Assembly (NCBI RefSeq): GCF_900176075.1
Contig: NZ_FWWV01000024.1
Coordinates: 38,872 to 102,871 of the forward strand
Source of the DNA: Pasteurella testudinis DSM 23072
GTDB lineage: Bacteria; Pseudomonadota; Gammaproteobacteria; Enterobacterales; Pasteurellaceae
DNA length: 64,000 bases
Reading direction: 5' to 3'
Shown in pieces: positions 19,095-29,418 of the stretch. Position 1 is the stretch's first letter; every line of letters begins with the position of its first letter. Below the pieces are notes generated by a model. It was not told the DNA's origin, ran no database searches, and worked only from the letters and a program-made list of their open reading frames with translations. The position numbers and the translations under genes were made by a program.

Positions 19095-20402
19095 ATGGAA
19101 AGTATTTACGCCCTGATAAGGGGAATGGGGATAATGCACCTCGAAGCGGGGCAAGCCGTTATGATCGTGGTCAGTCTGCTGCTGTTGTGGTTGGCGATTG
19201 CGCGTAAATTCGAGCCGTTGCTGTTGTTGCCGATTGGTTTCGGCGGTTTATTGGCGAACATTCCTGATGCAGGAATGGCGATGACCGCGCTGGATAATCT
19301 GCTGCATTCGGGCAATGCCGAGCAACTGACTTTTGTCGCCGCAAAATTAAATTCGCTTGCAGACTTGGCGTCGATTAAGGCTGCGATGAATACCGCACTT
19401 CCGTCGGTGGTGACGCAGTTGGAAAGTTATGCCGCCGATCAAGGCTATACCACCGGTATTTTGGCGCTGTTCTATAATGTTGCGATTGGCTACGGGGTTG
19501 CGCCGTTGGTGATCTTTATGGGCGTCGGCGCCATGACGGATTTCGGCCCGCTATTGGCGAATCCGAAAACCCTGTTATTGGGGGCGGCAGCCCAGTTTGG
19601 TATTTTTGCTACCGTACTCGGCGCACTGACATTAAACTGGTTGGGCATTATCGAATTTACCCTGCCGCAAGCCGCTTCAATCGGGATTATCGGCGGCGCC
19701 GACGGCCCGACGGCGATCTATTTGTCGAGCAAACTGGCGCCGGAATTACTGGGTGCGATTGCGGTCGCAGCCTATTCTTACATGGCATTGGTACCGCTAA
19801 TCCAACCGCCGATTATGAAAGCCTTGACCAGCGAAGCCGAGCGAAAAATCCGCATGGTGCAGTTACGCAATGTCAGTAATCGGGAAAAAATCCTGTTCCC
19901 GATCATGCTGCTATTGTTGGTTGCTTTACTGCTGCCGGACGCGGCGCCGTTGCTGGGAATGTTCTGTTTCGGTAATTTGATGCGGGTCAGTGGCGTAGTC
20001 GATCGTTTGAGCGATACCACGCAAAATGCGCTGATCAATATTGTCACCATTATTTTAGGACTATCCGTCGGGGCAAAACTGGTGGCCGATAAATTCCTGC
20101 AACCGCAAACTTTGGGCATTTTGCTGCTTGGCATGATTGCGTTTGCTATCGGGACTGCCAGTGGGATCATCATGGCGAAATTGTTAAACCGCTTTAGCAA
20201 AACCAGCCCAATCAATCCGTTAATCGGCGCGGCCGGTGTGTCTGCCGTGCCGATGGCGGCGCGGGTGGCGAATAAGGTCGGTCTGGAAGCCGATTCGCAA
20301 AACTTCCTGTTAATGCATGCGATGGGGCCGAATGTTGCCGGCGTTATCGGTTCGGCGATTGCTGCCGGCGTTATGTTGAAATATATCTCGGCAATGTTAT
20401 AG
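19095..20402 (+). CDS. oadB: Oxaloacetate decarboxylase beta chain (Na+ pump)
   Basis: A 435-residue polytopic protein that decarboxylates carboxybiotin and exports Na+. The Na+/decarboxylation segment [23 protein letters not shown] is near residue 195 (the conserved Asp is in GGADGPT). The late glycine-rich segment ending in [18 protein letters not shown] is also characteristic. It completes oadGAB, giving the cell a sodium-motive force from oxaloacetate during anaerobic C4/citrate metabolism. Confidence 0.95.
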   Translation: MESIYALIRGMGIMHLEAGQAVMIVVSLLLLWLAIARKFEPLLLLPIGFGGLLANIPDAGMAMTALDNLLHSGNAEQLTFVAAKLNSLADLASIKAAMNTALPSVVTQLESYAADQGYTTGILALFYNVAIGYGVAPLVIFMGVGAMTDFGPLLANPKTLLLGAAAQFGIFATVLGALTLNWLGIIEFTLPQAASIGIIGGADGPTAIYLSSKLAPELLGAIAVAAYSYMALVPLIQPPIMKALTSEAERKIRMVQLRNVSNREKILFPIMLLLLVALLLPDAAPLLGMFCFGNLMRVSGVVDRLSDTTQNALINIVTIILGLSVGAKLVADKFLQPQTLGILLLGMIAFAIGTASGIIMAKLLNRFSKTSPINPLIGAAGVSAVPMAARVANKVGLEADSQNFLLMHAMGPNVAGVIGSAIAAGVMLKYISAML

Positions 20403-20430
20403 CAAATAGCAAGCTGTTGTCTTAAAAGCA

Positions 20431-20466
20431 AAAAAGGTGTTATGCGTAAAATCATAACACCTTTTT
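20431..20466 (+). terminator. Strong Rho-independent terminator after oadB
   Basis: A 14-bp perfect stem, AAAAAGGTGTTATG (20431-20444) / CATAACACCTTTTT (20453-20466), with an 8-base loop, 29 bases after the oadB stop. It works in either direction in principle. Confidence 0.92.
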
Positions 20467-20596
20467 ATCATCGTTTTATTTCAATGGATTAAAAAATAGA
20501 TTAAAACAAAACGGGTTAAAACACAAAAGTGCGGTTTAACGCCGTTAAACTCGATTAAATACCCAGCTTAAAGACGACTAGCTTAAATACTACTTA

Positions 20597-20938
20597 TTAA
20601 ATACTAAAAGAAGAGCCGCAGCCGCAAGTGGTGGTGGCGTTCGGGTTATTGACGATAAAGCGCGAGCCTTCCAAGCCCTCGGTATAGTCCACCGTGCCGC
20701 CGATTAAATATTGCAGGCTCATAGGATCCACCACCAACGCCACGCCGTTTTTCTCAATGGTCAAATCGCCGTCATTGATTTTTTCATCAAAAGTGAAGCC
20801 GTATTGAAACCCGCTGCAACCGCCGCCGGTGATATAAACCCGCAGTTTCAAATCCGGATTTTCTTCGTCGGCAACCAAATTTTTGACTTTGTTGGCGGCG
20901 GCATCGGTAAAATTCAAAGGAATCGCCATATCACTCAT
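20597..20938 (-). CDS. erpA: Iron-sulfur cluster insertion protein ErpA
   Basis: A-type carrier delivering [Fe-S] clusters to apoproteins such as IspG/IspH. The ATG at 20938 ([18 protein letters not shown]) is preceded by GGGAG and gives 113 residues, close to the 114 of E. coli; an in-frame extension upstream is unconserved. The three cluster cysteines are in [11 protein letters not shown] and CGCGSSFSI at the C-terminus. It is a single gene, divergent from map. Confidence 0.95.
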   Translation of the reverse strand: MSDMAIPLNFTDAAANKVKNLVADEENPDLKLRVYITGGGCSGFQYGFTFDEKINDGDLTIEKNGVALVVDPMSLQYLIGGTVDYTEGLEGSRFIVNNPNATTTCGCGSSFSI

Positions 20939-21122
20939 AAGTACTCCCACGTTATGTACTCGTTCGGTATAGAAAAAAGATTCGGGCATTATAGCACCAT
21001 TTTTGTGCGAAAAAAGCGTAAAAATCGCTTTTCAAAAAGTTTAAGCGGTTTGCCAAATGGTTTCTTGCGATAGAAAATGCTATTATTCGCTGACGATTTT
21101 GAAGATAAAAAAGGTTATGACA

Positions 21123-21926
21123 ATGAATATTCCCGTTTGGACCGGAGCGGATCTGGAGAAAATAAGAGCAGCCTGTAAATTGGCACAAGATGTATTGGTG
21201 ATGATCGAACCTTATGTGAAAGAGGGCGTGACCACCGGTGAGCTGGATCGCCTTTGCCACAAATATATGACAGAGGTGCAACAGGTGATTCCAGCGTGTT
21301 TAAATTACCACGGTTTTCCGAAAGCGACCTGTATTTCGCTGAATGAAGTGGTGTGCCACGGCATTCCGAGTGATGACAAAGTGTTGAAAAACGGCGATAT
21401 CGTTAATATCGACGTGACCGTAATCAAAGACGGATTCTATGGCGATAATTCCAAAATGTATCTGGTCGGCGAGCCGTCGATTAAAGCCAAGCGCCTATGC
21501 GAAGTGACGCTGGAGTCGCTATATATCGGTTTGCGCACGGTCAAACCCGGGATTCGTCTGAACCAAATCGGACGCAATATCCAACAATATGTGGAAAGCA
21601 AAGGCTGTTCGGTAGTGCGCGAGTATTGCGGACACGGCATCGGCAACCAATTCCATTGTGATCCGCAAGTGCTGCATTATTATGCCGATGACGGCGGCGT
21701 GGTTTTAAAACCGGGCATGGTGTTTACTATCGAGCCGATGGTGAATGCCGGACGGCGCGAAGTGCGGTTGATGAAGGACGGTTGGACGGTGAAAACCAAA
21801 GATCGTAGCCCGTCGGCGCAATATGAACATCAAATTGTGGTCACGGAAAACGGCTGCGAAGTCATGACCATTCGTGATGAGGAGCTCGCCGAAGGGCGCA
21901 TCTCGCGCCTGATGGTCAATGAATAA
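21123..21926 (+). CDS. map: Methionine aminopeptidase, type I
   Basis: Removes the initiator methionine from new proteins. 267 residues from the ATG at 21123, which sits 8 bases after AAGG; an ATG two codons earlier (21117) is also possible. Metal-ligand motifs: NIDVTVIKDGFYGDNSKM (two Asp), GHGIGNQFH (His), TIEPMVNAG (Glu) and YEHQIVVTENG. In many genomes map lies next to glnD, as it does here, with a terminator and 62 bases between. Confidence 0.95.
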   Translation: MNIPVWTGADLEKIRAACKLAQDVLVMIEPYVKEGVTTGELDRLCHKYMTEVQQVIPACLNYHGFPKATCISLNEVVCHGIPSDDKVLKNGDIVNIDVTVIKDGFYGDNSKMYLVGEPSIKAKRLCEVTLESLYIGLRTVKPGIRLNQIGRNIQQYVESKGCSVVREYCGHGIGNQFHCDPQVLHYYADDGGVVLKPGMVFTIEPMVNAGRREVRLMKDGWTVKTKDRSPSAQYEHQIVVTENGCEVMTIRDEELAEGRISRLMVNE

Positions 21927-21938
21927 ATCCGCTTAAGA

Positions 21939-21962
21939 AACGCCCTGTTCGGGCGTTTTTTG
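21939..21962 (+). terminator. Rho-independent terminator after map
   Basis: AACGCCC (21939-21945), loop TGTTC, GGGCGTT (21951-21957), then a T-run. Confidence 0.88.
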
Positions 21963-21988
21963 TTTGTTAATCAGTAAAAAGTAGCCAG

Positions 21989-24574
21989 ATGATGAAAACC
22001 GACAGCCAACCTCTTACCCCTGCCGATATCAAAACCCAGTTGCAAGATCTGAAAAGTCAGGAATTGGCGCAGTTTGCCCAAACTGACGTCAACCAACTGA
22101 TCCGCCGACGCAGCCGGTTTTACGATCAGCTGCTAAGCCGTTTATGGCGGCAATTCGGCTTGGATCAGCAACCGCTGGCATTGATTGCGGTCGGCGGTTA
22201 CGGGCGTGAAGAGATGTTTCCGCTGTCCGATCTGGATATTTTGTTGTTGAGTGAAACCGCACTTTCGCCTGAGCAAGAACAGACTATTGCACAGTTGATC
22301 CAATTTTTATGGGATTGCCGTTTTGAAGTGGGGCATAGCGTGCGCACCCTTGAGCAATGCGTGAGCGAAGGCAAAAACGATATCAGTATTGCCACCAATT
22401 TGCTGGAAGCCCGTTTTCTGTCCGGACGGACCGCACTTTTCACTCAACTGAAAAATGCGCTTAAAGCCCCCGATTTTTGGCCGATTGACGGATTTTTTGC
22501 CGGCAAAATGCAGGAAAAAGCCGAACGTTACCAGCGTTACCACAACACCGGTTACAATCTGGAACCGGATATCAAATACAGTCCGGGCGGGCTGCGTGAT
22601 TTGCACTTGCTATATTGGATCGCTTTGCGTCATGTGGGCGCAAAAAATTTACAGGATATTCTGGATTCCGGCTTTATCTATCCGCAAGAACACCGTATTT
22701 TAAATGCGGCGCAGCATTTTTTATTTCAATTGCGTTTTGCGTTGCATCTGGTGATTAAACGTTATGATAACCGCCTGTTATTTGACCGGCAGTTGAAAGT
22801 CAGTGAAATGTTGGGTTATCAAGGGCAGGGCAATGAAGCGGTTGAAGCGATGATGAAGCGCTTTTTCCGCAGTGCGCAAGCAGTGCGTGAACTGACGGAA
22901 CTGTTGTTACAACATTATCAGGAACATTTTCTGCAACGTTGCGATGATTGTGCGGCCGAGGTGCTGGACGAGAATTTTGAACTGAAAAATCAAGCGATTC
23001 AGTTGCGGCAGGCAGACTGTTTTCTTTTGCGTCCGGATACGATTTTGGATCTGTTTTATCACTTGACCTGTCAACCGCAAGCCATCATTCATTCGTCCAC
23101 CTTGCGCCGTTTGCGTTTGGCACTGATGCAAAAAACGCAATATCTGATTGATTATCCGCTGGCGCGGCAAAAATTTATCCAACTGCTCGAACAACCGAAT
23201 GCGATTAAGCGTGCGCTGGTGGCGATGCATCAGCATGGCGTGCTGAATGCGTATTGCGAAGAGTGGAACAATATCAGCGGATTAATGCAGTTCGATCTGT
23301 TTCATGCTTATACGGTGGACGAGCATACGGTGCGGGTGTTGCTCAAGCTGGAAAGTTTTTTGGAGGCGGAACAGGCTGAAGCGCACCCTTTATGTGTGGA
23401 ACTATTTCCGCAGCTGGTCAGCCGTAGCCTGATGTATGTGACCGCACTTTTCCATGATATTGCCAAAGGGCGGGGTGGTGATCATGCCGAACTGGGGGCG
23501 ATTGATGTCTATGATTTCGCGCAAAAACACGGCTTTAGCGAAGAAGAGGCGGAAACGATGGCTTGGTTGGTGCTGAATCATCTGAAAATGTCGGTGACGG
23601 CGCAGCGGCGTGATATTTATGATCCGCAAGTGGTGTTGGAGTTTGCCAATAGTGTGAAATATCAACTGCGCTTGGATTATTTGACGTGTCTGACGGTGGC
23701 GGACATCAGTGCGACCAACGGCACGCTGTGGAATAGTTGGAAGCGCTCGCTGATCAAAACCCTGTATCAATTCACCCGCCAGCAATTGGAACAAGGTACT
23801 GATTATGTATTGGACAGCAGCGATCAGATCTTGCAGCACCGGTTACGCGCGTTGGCATTGCTGCAACCGTTATTGCAAGATGAAACCCTGAAATTACGCA
23901 CGGTGAATGATTTTTGGCAGCGTTGTCCGCAGGACTATTTTTTGCGGAACAATCCGCAACAGTTGGCGTGGCATGTCGAGCTGGTGTGTCAGTCCGATGA
24001 AGCGATTATCGTCAAATCCAGCAACCGTTTTTCACAAGGCGGCACGGAATTGTTTGTTTATTGTCCGGATCAACCGCACTTGTTCAACAAGGTGGTGCGG
24101 GCAATTGAAGCGAAGAATCTTTCGATTCATGATGCCCAGATTCTGACCAGCAATGACGGCTATTCGTTGGATTCGTTTATTATCAGCGAAACCAGCGGGG
24201 TGCTGGCGAAATACGATCGCCGCCGCAGCATTGAAGAAAGCGTGTTGAATGCGCTGAAAAGCGACTATACACCGGCGATCAGTAAGAAAATCAACAACAA
24301 GCTACAGCATTTTCATGTCGCCACCGAAGTGCGGTTTCTGCATATTGAAAAACGTAATCAGACCGAACTGGAAATCATTGCATTGGATAAACCGGGTTTA
24401 TTGGCGACGATCAGTAATGTTTTCAGTGAGCAGGGATTGAACTTGCTGAATGCCAAAATCACCACCGTCGGTGAGCGTGCCGAGGATTTTTTCATTCTCT
24501 CGAACCGCGAAAACAAGGCCTTGACCGAAACGGAAAGAGAGCGGTTACGGCAAGCCTTGCTGACCGCACTTTGA
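21989..24574 (+). CDS. glnD: PII uridylyltransferase / uridylyl-removing enzyme
   Basis: Bifunctional nitrogen sensor that modifies PII proteins according to glutamine level. 861 residues. Domains in order: nucleotidyltransferase (VGGYGREEMFPLSDLDILLL, residues 70-90), a central helical region, an HD phosphohydrolase domain (TALFHDIAKGRGGDHAELGA, near 490), and two C-terminal ACT domains (LFVYCPDQPHLFNKVVRAIE near 690; LEIIALDKPGLLATISNVF near 795). It starts at the first of two adjacent ATG codons. Four or more USSs lie inside it. Confidence 0.96.
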   Translation: MMKTDSQPLTPADIKTQLQDLKSQELAQFAQTDVNQLIRRRSRFYDQLLSRLWRQFGLDQQPLALIAVGGYGREEMFPLSDLDILLLSETALSPEQEQTIAQLIQFLWDCRFEVGHSVRTLEQCVSEGKNDISIATNLLEARFLSGRTALFTQLKNALKAPDFWPIDGFFAGKMQEKAERYQRYHNTGYNLEPDIKYSPGGLRDLHLLYWIALRHVGAKNLQDILDSGFIYPQEHRILNAAQHFLFQLRFALHLVIKRYDNRLLFDRQLKVSEMLGYQGQGNEAVEAMMKRFFRSAQAVRELTELLLQHYQEHFLQRCDDCAAEVLDENFELKNQAIQLRQADCFLLRPDTILDLFYHLTCQPQAIIHSSTLRRLRLALMQKTQYLIDYPLARQKFIQLLEQPNAIKRALVAMHQHGVLNAYCEEWNNISGLMQFDLFHAYTVDEHTVRVLLKLESFLEAEQAEAHPLCVELFPQLVSRSLMYVTALFHDIAKGRGGDHAELGAIDVYDFAQKHGFSEEEAETMAWLVLNHLKMSVTAQRRDIYDPQVVLEFANSVKYQLRLDYLTCLTVADISATNGTLWNSWKRSLIKTLYQFTRQQLEQGTDYVLDSSDQILQHRLRALALLQPLLQDETLKLRTVNDFWQRCPQDYFLRNNPQQLAWHVELVCQSDEAIIVKSSNRFSQGGTELFVYCPDQPHLFNKVVRAIEAKNLSIHDAQILTSNDGYSLDSFIISETSGVLAKYDRRRSIEESVLNALKSDYTPAISKKINNKLQHFHVATEVRFLHIEKRNQTELEIIALDKPGLLATISNVFSEQGLNLLNAKITTVGERAEDFFILSNRENKALTETERERLRQALLTAL

Positions 24575-24591
24575 GTAGGATTATGTTTGAA

Positions 24592-24618
24592 TTATGAGGA
24601 ATAAAAATCCCCTCATAA
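24592..24618. terminator. Hairpin between the converging glnD and phosphatase genes
   Basis: TTATGAGG (24592-24599) and CCTCATAA (24611-24618) form an 8-bp stem. Neither side has a strong T-run, so termination is likely weak; its place between converging genes supports the role. Confidence 0.5.
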
Positions 24619-24619
24619 A

Positions 24620-24640
24620 CAAATTGTCAGAAAGCCCTAG
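24620..24640 (-). repeat. Dispersed intergenic repeat, family 1, copy C (supplies a stop codon)
   Basis: On the minus strand it reads CTAGGGCTTTCTGACAATTTG, one mismatch to the 19-base core of copies A and B. Its TAG at 24637-24639 is the stop codon of the phosphatase gene, so the repeat borders or invaded the 3' end of that gene. Confidence 0.65.
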
Positions 24641-25299
24641 CGGCGATAGCTGTCGGGCGCTAAATGGCGAATGTCATTCAGCAGCTTGACGTCGAATGCT
24701 CCTGTCGGGCAAGTGTCGTCTTGCCGGTAATTCACCACATTGATTGCGGTGTTCAGCACCGCATGGCTGAGTTGCGGATCGCGGTGTTGCCGCCAATCGC
24801 CGCCGCCCAAAACATGCAGCAGCAGGCGCAGGGTATGCCCGTGCGACACAATCAAAATATTGCCGTGCCGATGAACTTGAATGATGTCCCGGATCGCTTG
24901 CCAAGCGCGCAGATACAGCGATTGGTAAGTTTCTCCCTGATTCGACTGTGCCAGATAATTGGCCGGATCATGTGACATTGTTTGATATTCGGCAAGTTGG
25001 CGTAACTGCGCAATTTTTTGCCCTTCCCACGAGCCGAAAAACTGCTCGTTCAAACCGGCGTGTTGAAATTGCGGGATATTGCGTTTTTCGAGAATTAAAG
25101 CGGCGGTGTCAACCGCTCTTTGCAAATTACTGCTATAAGCCGCAAGAAAATCAATCTGTTGTAGTGCGGCAGCGGTTGCTTTTGCGCCGGCAATACCGTT
25201 GGCGGTCAACGGCGAATCACCGCCGCCTTGTAATAAACCGGCTTCGTTCCACTCGGTGCGTCCATGGCGGATTAAATAAAAGCAGAGTTGTTTATCCAT
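24637..25299 (-). CDS. Histidine phosphatase family protein (phosphoglycerate-mutase-like)
   Basis: A 220-residue protein. The catalytic RHG motif is LIRHGRTEWNEAGLLQGGGDSPLT (residues 9-32), and the second His is in ILIVSHGHTLRLLLHVL (about 148). Family members include GpmB, CobC and broad-range phosphatases, so the substrate is not clear. It is downstream of cls on the same strand (21-base gap), probably one operon. The stop codon lies in a dispersed repeat, so the last residues may differ from relatives. Confidence 0.85.
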   Translation of the reverse strand: MDKQLCFYLIRHGRTEWNEAGLLQGGGDSPLTANGIAGAKATAAALQQIDFLAAYSSNLQRAVDTAALILEKRNIPQFQHAGLNEQFFGSWEGQKIAQLRQLAEYQTMSHDPANYLAQSNQGETYQSLYLRAWQAIRDIIQVHRHGNILIVSHGHTLRLLLHVLGGGDWRQHRDPQLSHAVLNTAINVVNYRQDDTCPTGAFDVKLLNDIRHLAPDSYRR

Positions 25300-25320
25300 T
25301 ATGATTTCAATAAGTTAAGT

Positions 25321-26781
25321 TTAAAGTAACGGGCTGAATAAAAAGAACAAGCGTTCAAAAAAGCGTTGATAAATTGGGCGTTCGTACCACTGTTCCAAAT
25401 CCATCAAGGTGGATTGCGCCAAATAGCTTTTTTGTAACGTCTCGACCTCCTGCCCAAAGCGCATATCGTCCACAATCATGGTCACTTCAAAGTTCAGCAT
25501 AAAACTGCGCGCGTCCATGTTGACCGTGCCGACCAACGCCAAACGCGAATCGATCAAAATACTTTTGGTGTGCAGCAAACCGTCTTCAAAACGGTAAATT
25601 TTAACACCGGCTTCCAGCAATTCGTCAAAAAAAGTGCGACTCGCCCATTCCACCAAAAACGAATCGTTTTTCTCCGGCAGGATTAATTTCACCTCCACGC
25701 CGCGAATTGCAGCGGTTGCCAGCGATTCGGCAATCATCGCGCTCGGCACAAAATAGGGTGAGGTAATGGTAATGCTGTGACGGGCGCTGCTGATCGCCAA
25801 CAGCAGCGATTGGGTCATCAGATCCTGCGGAAAGCCCGGACCGGACGGCAAAATTTGTACCCCGTGTGAATCGTCAGGGGTGTTTTGCAGCACGGGGCAT
25901 TGTGGTAGCAGGGCAACGTCTTCTTCGGTTTCCATTTGCCAATCCCAGCTGTGCACGCCTTGCAAAATCAGCGATACCGGTCCTTCAATCCGTACCATGA
26001 TGTCGATCCATTCGCCGACGTTGGCGTCTTGTTTGAAATAGCGCGGATCGACCATATTCATGCTGCCGGTGTAGGCGATATTGTCATCGATCACCACAAT
26101 TTTACGGTGCTGGCGCAAGTCGACCCGACGGAAAAACATTCGCAACAGGTTGGCGTGCAGCGCTTCTTCAATTCGAATGCCGTTGTCGCGCATATAGCGG
26201 TAATTTTTACTGCCTAAAAACGCGTTGCTGCCGACGGAATCGAGCAGAATCTGAATTTTTACGCCGCGTTTGGCGGCGCGGATCAGTGCGTTCATCACAT
26301 CATTGACCAAACCGCCGTCGAACCAAATGTAAAATGTCATCTGAATGGTTTTTTGCGCTTGGTCAATATCGTGAATCATCGCCTGAATAATGGTTTGCGG
26401 CGTATTTAAAATATGCAGTTCGTTATTTAAAACGCAGGGAATGCCGACCCGATGGCGGCTCAGGGCAAAGAGCGGTTTGAAGCGCAGTTTATCGTTGCTT
26501 AAGGTTAAATTGGAACAGCGGTCGAAACTGCCGAACCATTCGGTATAGAGCGGCTCCAGCTTTCTGAACGATTCGCCGCGCCGCCGCCCTAATTTGATTT
26601 CGCCCAAAATCAGGTAGGCGATAATGCCGAAAATCGGGATCATGTAGATAATCAGCAGCCATGCCAAAGTGACCGAAACAGCCTGTTTTTTAAATGCCAA
26701 GCGTGCAGTAATCCCGATTCCGAAAATCCAGATAAACGCCGGCAGCAGATAACCGATAATTTGCGAAAGTTCTATATTCAT
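25321..26781 (-). CDS. cls: Cardiolipin synthase
   Basis: Condenses two phosphatidylglycerols into cardiolipin and glycerol in the inner membrane. 486 residues. Two N-terminal membrane helices (IIGYLLPAFIWIFGIGI; LAWLLIIYMIPIFGIIAYL) are followed by two phospholipase-D HKD motifs (HRKIVVIDDNIAYTGSMNM near 230 and HTKSILIDSRLALVGTVNMD near 405). It matches ClsA in length and layout. It is divergent from the pseudouridine synthase gene with 44 bases between them. Confidence 0.93.
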   Translation of the reverse strand: MNIELSQIIGYLLPAFIWIFGIGITARLAFKKQAVSVTLAWLLIIYMIPIFGIIAYLILGEIKLGRRRGESFRKLEPLYTEWFGSFDRCSNLTLSNDKLRFKPLFALSRHRVGIPCVLNNELHILNTPQTIIQAMIHDIDQAQKTIQMTFYIWFDGGLVNDVMNALIRAAKRGVKIQILLDSVGSNAFLGSKNYRYMRDNGIRIEEALHANLLRMFFRRVDLRQHRKIVVIDDNIAYTGSMNMVDPRYFKQDANVGEWIDIMVRIEGPVSLILQGVHSWDWQMETEEDVALLPQCPVLQNTPDDSHGVQILPSGPGFPQDLMTQSLLLAISSARHSITITSPYFVPSAMIAESLATAAIRGVEVKLILPEKNDSFLVEWASRTFFDELLEAGVKIYRFEDGLLHTKSILIDSRLALVGTVNMDARSFMLNFEVTMIVDDMRFGQEVETLQKSYLAQSTLMDLEQWYERPIYQRFFERLFFLFSPLL

Positions 26782-26825
26782 ACTATGCTTATAACACCGT
26801 TAAATTTGTCAATGCGATTTATTCC

Positions 26826-27491
26826 ATGTCGATCATCAAACCGATTTCTATTATTTTTCAACATCCTGATTTTATTGTGATTGATAAACCGATCGGAATT
26901 AGCGTACATAAAGATCAACAAGCCGTGGGCTTGCCCGATTTGGTTGCGGCGCAGATCGGTTACTCACAACTGTGGCTGGTACACCGTTTGGATAAAATTA
27001 CATCTGGGTTGCTCATTTTGGCTCGCAGCAGTGAAGCTGCCGCCGAGTTTTCGCGTCTATTTGATGAACGCAGGATTGAAAAGCATTATATCGCGCTTTC
27101 AAAAGATAAACCAAAGAAAAAGCAGGGAATCATCATCGGTGATATGGAAAAAACGCGCAACGGCAGTTGGAAATTGTGTCACAGTAAAACCAATCCGGCG
27201 ATCACCCGTTTTACCAGTGTCAGCTGTGAAGCCGGTTTGCGTTTGTTCCATTTGATGCCGAAAAGTGGCAAAACCCATCAGCTCAGGGTCGCCTTGAGAA
27301 GTCTTGGCAGCCCGATTCTCGGCGATCAGCGTTATGGCGGTAAAACCGCACTTGACCGTACTTATCTGCATGCCTACGCACTAAAATTCGATTATCGGGG
27401 CGAAACTATTCTGTTGAAACAAGCGCCGCATGACGGTGAGTATTTTTTAAAACCGAGCGTACGGCAGCAATTGGATTTACTTGAGATTTGA
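26826..27491 (+). CDS. RluA-family RNA pseudouridine synthase
   Basis: A 221-residue enzyme converting uridine to pseudouridine in RNA. The catalytic motif HRLDKITSGLLILARS is at about residues 53-68 with the active Asp in RLDK; KSGKTHQLRVALRSLGSPILGDQRYGG is the C-terminal RluA motif. It lacks an S4 domain and is shorter than RluA/C/D, resembling an uncharacterised Haemophilus subgroup. The target RNA is unknown. Confidence 0.88.
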   Translation: MSIIKPISIIFQHPDFIVIDKPIGISVHKDQQAVGLPDLVAAQIGYSQLWLVHRLDKITSGLLILARSSEAAAEFSRLFDERRIEKHYIALSKDKPKKKQGIIIGDMEKTRNGSWKLCHSKTNPAITRFTSVSCEAGLRLFHLMPKSGKTHQLRVALRSLGSPILGDQRYGGKTALDRTYLHAYALKFDYRGETILLKQAPHDGEYFLKPSVRQQLDLLEI

Positions 27492-27560
27492 GTTTAGCGA
27501 CAATTCGGTGGATAATAGCGCAAATTCGATTCACTTTTTCATTTTTAAGCAGGTATCCAT

Positions 27561-28403
27561 ATGCGTTGGCAGGGACGTAAACAAAGTAGCAATGTAGAAG
27601 ATCGCCGCGGTGCTTCCGGTGGTGGTGGTCTTGGCGGTAAAGGCGGCGGTATCGTCGGCTTATTGATTATCTTGGTCGGCGCTTATTTTGGCGTTGATCT
27701 TTCCGGTTTGGTCGATACCACCGGCATTAGCGGCGGGCAAAGTTACCAATCGACGTTAAGCGAGCAGGAAGAACAGCAGCTGAATGCGTTTTCGCGGGTG
27801 GTGCTGGCGGATACCGAAGTGGCATGGGAGGAATATTTTGCCAAGAGCGGTCAACGCTATGTAGCACCGACCATGGTGTTATACAACTATGCCACCCAAA
27901 CCTCATGCGGCACGGGGCAGGCGGCGATGGGGCCGTTTTATTGCCCGAATGATCAGCGTGTCTATCTCGATCTCTCTTTTTACAAAGATATGAGCAGTAA
28001 ATTGCGTGCTTCCGGCGATGCGGCGTTTGCTTATGTGATTGCCCATGAAGTGGGACACCATGTGCAAAATCTACTGGGCATTTTGCCGAAAGTGCAGCAG
28101 GCGCAACAACGCAGCGGCAGTCAGGCAGCAGCCAATCAACTATCGGTCAAACTGGAGTTGCAGGCTGACTGTTTTGCCGGTATTTGGGGATATTATGCGG
28201 ATAAAAACGGCATCTTGGAATCCGGCGATTTGGAAGAAGCCTTCAATGCGGCCGAAGCCGTCGGTGATGACCGTTTGCAAAAACAGAGTCAAGGCTATGT
28301 CGTGCCGGACAGTTTTACGCACGGCACATCGGCACAACGCTTAGCCTGGTTCAAACGCGGTTTGCAAAGCGGCGACATTAAACAGTGCAATCCGTTCGGT
28401 TAA
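27561..28403 (+). CDS. ypfJ: YpfJ-like neutral zinc metallopeptidase
   Basis: A 280-residue single-pass membrane protein. An N-terminal basic segment ([17 protein letters not shown]) precedes a glycine-rich stretch and one membrane helix ([18 protein letters not shown], about 28-46). The zinc-protease motif HEVGHHVQN is near residue 162, with a later [12 protein letters not shown] likely giving the third ligand. It belongs to the YpfJ/HflK-unrelated metallopeptidase family; substrates are unknown. It ends with a terminator at 28434-28456. Confidence 0.9.
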   Translation: MRWQGRKQSSNVEDRRGASGGGGLGGKGGGIVGLLIILVGAYFGVDLSGLVDTTGISGGQSYQSTLSEQEEQQLNAFSRVVLADTEVAWEEYFAKSGQRYVAPTMVLYNYATQTSCGTGQAAMGPFYCPNDQRVYLDLSFYKDMSSKLRASGDAAFAYVIAHEVGHHVQNLLGILPKVQQAQQRSGSQAAANQLSVKLELQADCFAGIWGYYADKNGILESGDLEEAFNAAEAVGDDRLQKQSQGYVVPDSFTHGTSAQRLAWFKRGLQSGDIKQCNPFG

Positions 28404-28433
28404 AGTGCGGTCAGTACGGTTGAAAATGATGAT

Positions 28434-28456
28434 AAGGGCACATAAAATGTGCCTTT
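28434..28456 (+). terminator. Rho-independent terminator after ypfJ
   Basis: AAGGGCACAT (28434-28443), loop AAA, ATGTGCCTTT (28447-28456, one G-U pair), followed by TCTTTTG. Confidence 0.8.
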
Positions 28457-28542
28457 TCTTTTGCCCTTTATTTAAATTGCCTTGTTTTTAGGATAGAATA
28501 GGCGTACTTCTGCCGTGACGTATTTCGTGATAAGGCACTTCC

Positions 28543-29100
28543 ATGAAATTTAATACACCTACCTTTTTAACGCTATTTCGGGTCGTTCTGATTCCGTTTT
28601 TTATCGTCTGTTTTTATCTGCCGTTCAAGTGGGCGCCGTTCTTGACCGCACTTTTGTTCCTTATTGCGGCAATTACCGATTGGTTCGACGGCTTTCTGGC
28701 AAGAAGATGGAACCAAACCACCCGTTTCGGTGCTTTTCTCGATCCGGTTGCCGATAAAGTGATGGTCGCGGCGGCGTTAGTGCTGGTGGTGCAGCATTAC
28801 CACAGTTTTTGGGTCACGATTCCGGCGATTGTGATGATCTCAAGAGAGATTATTATCTCCGCCTTGCGCGAATGGATGGCAGAAATCGGCGATCGCAATA
28901 AGGTGGCGGTTTCTTGGTGGGGCAAAGTAAAAACCACGGCGCAAATGATCTCATTAATCGGTTTATTATGGCGTTATAATCCGCTGATGGAACAGGTGGC
29001 GACGGTTGCTTTGTACCTTGCCGCCATTTTGACGGTGTGGTCAATGGTACAATATTTAAACGCCGCCAAAGGCAGTTTACTGGACGATATTAATCCGTAA
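28543..29100 (+). CDS. pgsA: CDP-diacylglycerol-glycerol-3-phosphate 3-phosphatidyltransferase
   Basis: Makes phosphatidylglycerol phosphate, the committed step to phosphatidylglycerol and cardiolipin. 185 residues with several membrane helices. The CDP-alcohol phosphotransferase signature [20 protein letters not shown]...D is at about residues 48-71 with all expected Asp/Gly residues. It lies upstream of tRNA-Gly and tRNA-Leu, as in E. coli. Confidence 0.95.
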   Translation: MKFNTPTFLTLFRVVLIPFFIVCFYLPFKWAPFLTALLFLIAAITDWFDGFLARRWNQTTRFGAFLDPVADKVMVAAALVLVVQHYHSFWVTIPAIVMISREIIISALREWMAEIGDRNKVAVSWWGKVKTTAQMISLIGLLWRYNPLMEQVATVALYLAAILTVWSMVQYLNAAKGSLLDDINP

Positions 29101-29233
29101 CCGACGAACATTGTCCGAGTGCGTTGTTTTTAAGCAGTTGAGATAAAAAGCAAGAATTTTATTTGACTAAATGTTCCAAATCAGTAAAATTCACCGCACT
29201 TGATTTGATTAACGAATCATTATGCAATATAAA

Positions 29234-29309
<76 letters not shown>

Positions 29310-29331
29310 AATCTTATCGCAATGAAATATT

Positions 29332-29418
29332 GCCCGAGTGGTGAAATCGGTAGACACAAGGGATTTAAAATCCCTCGGCTTTCGGGCTGTGCCAGTTCAA
29401 GTCTGGCCTCGGGCACCA
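29332..29418 (+). tRNA. leuZ: tRNA-Leu (anticodon TAA)
   Basis: 87 bases with the long variable arm of class II tRNAs. The acceptor stem is GCCCGAG/CTCGGGC, the anticodon loop is TTTAAAA, and the 3' end ACCA is encoded. It lies 22 bases after tRNA-Gly. In E. coli the cluster is glyW-cysT-leuZ; no tRNA-Cys is present between them here. Confidence 0.96.
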
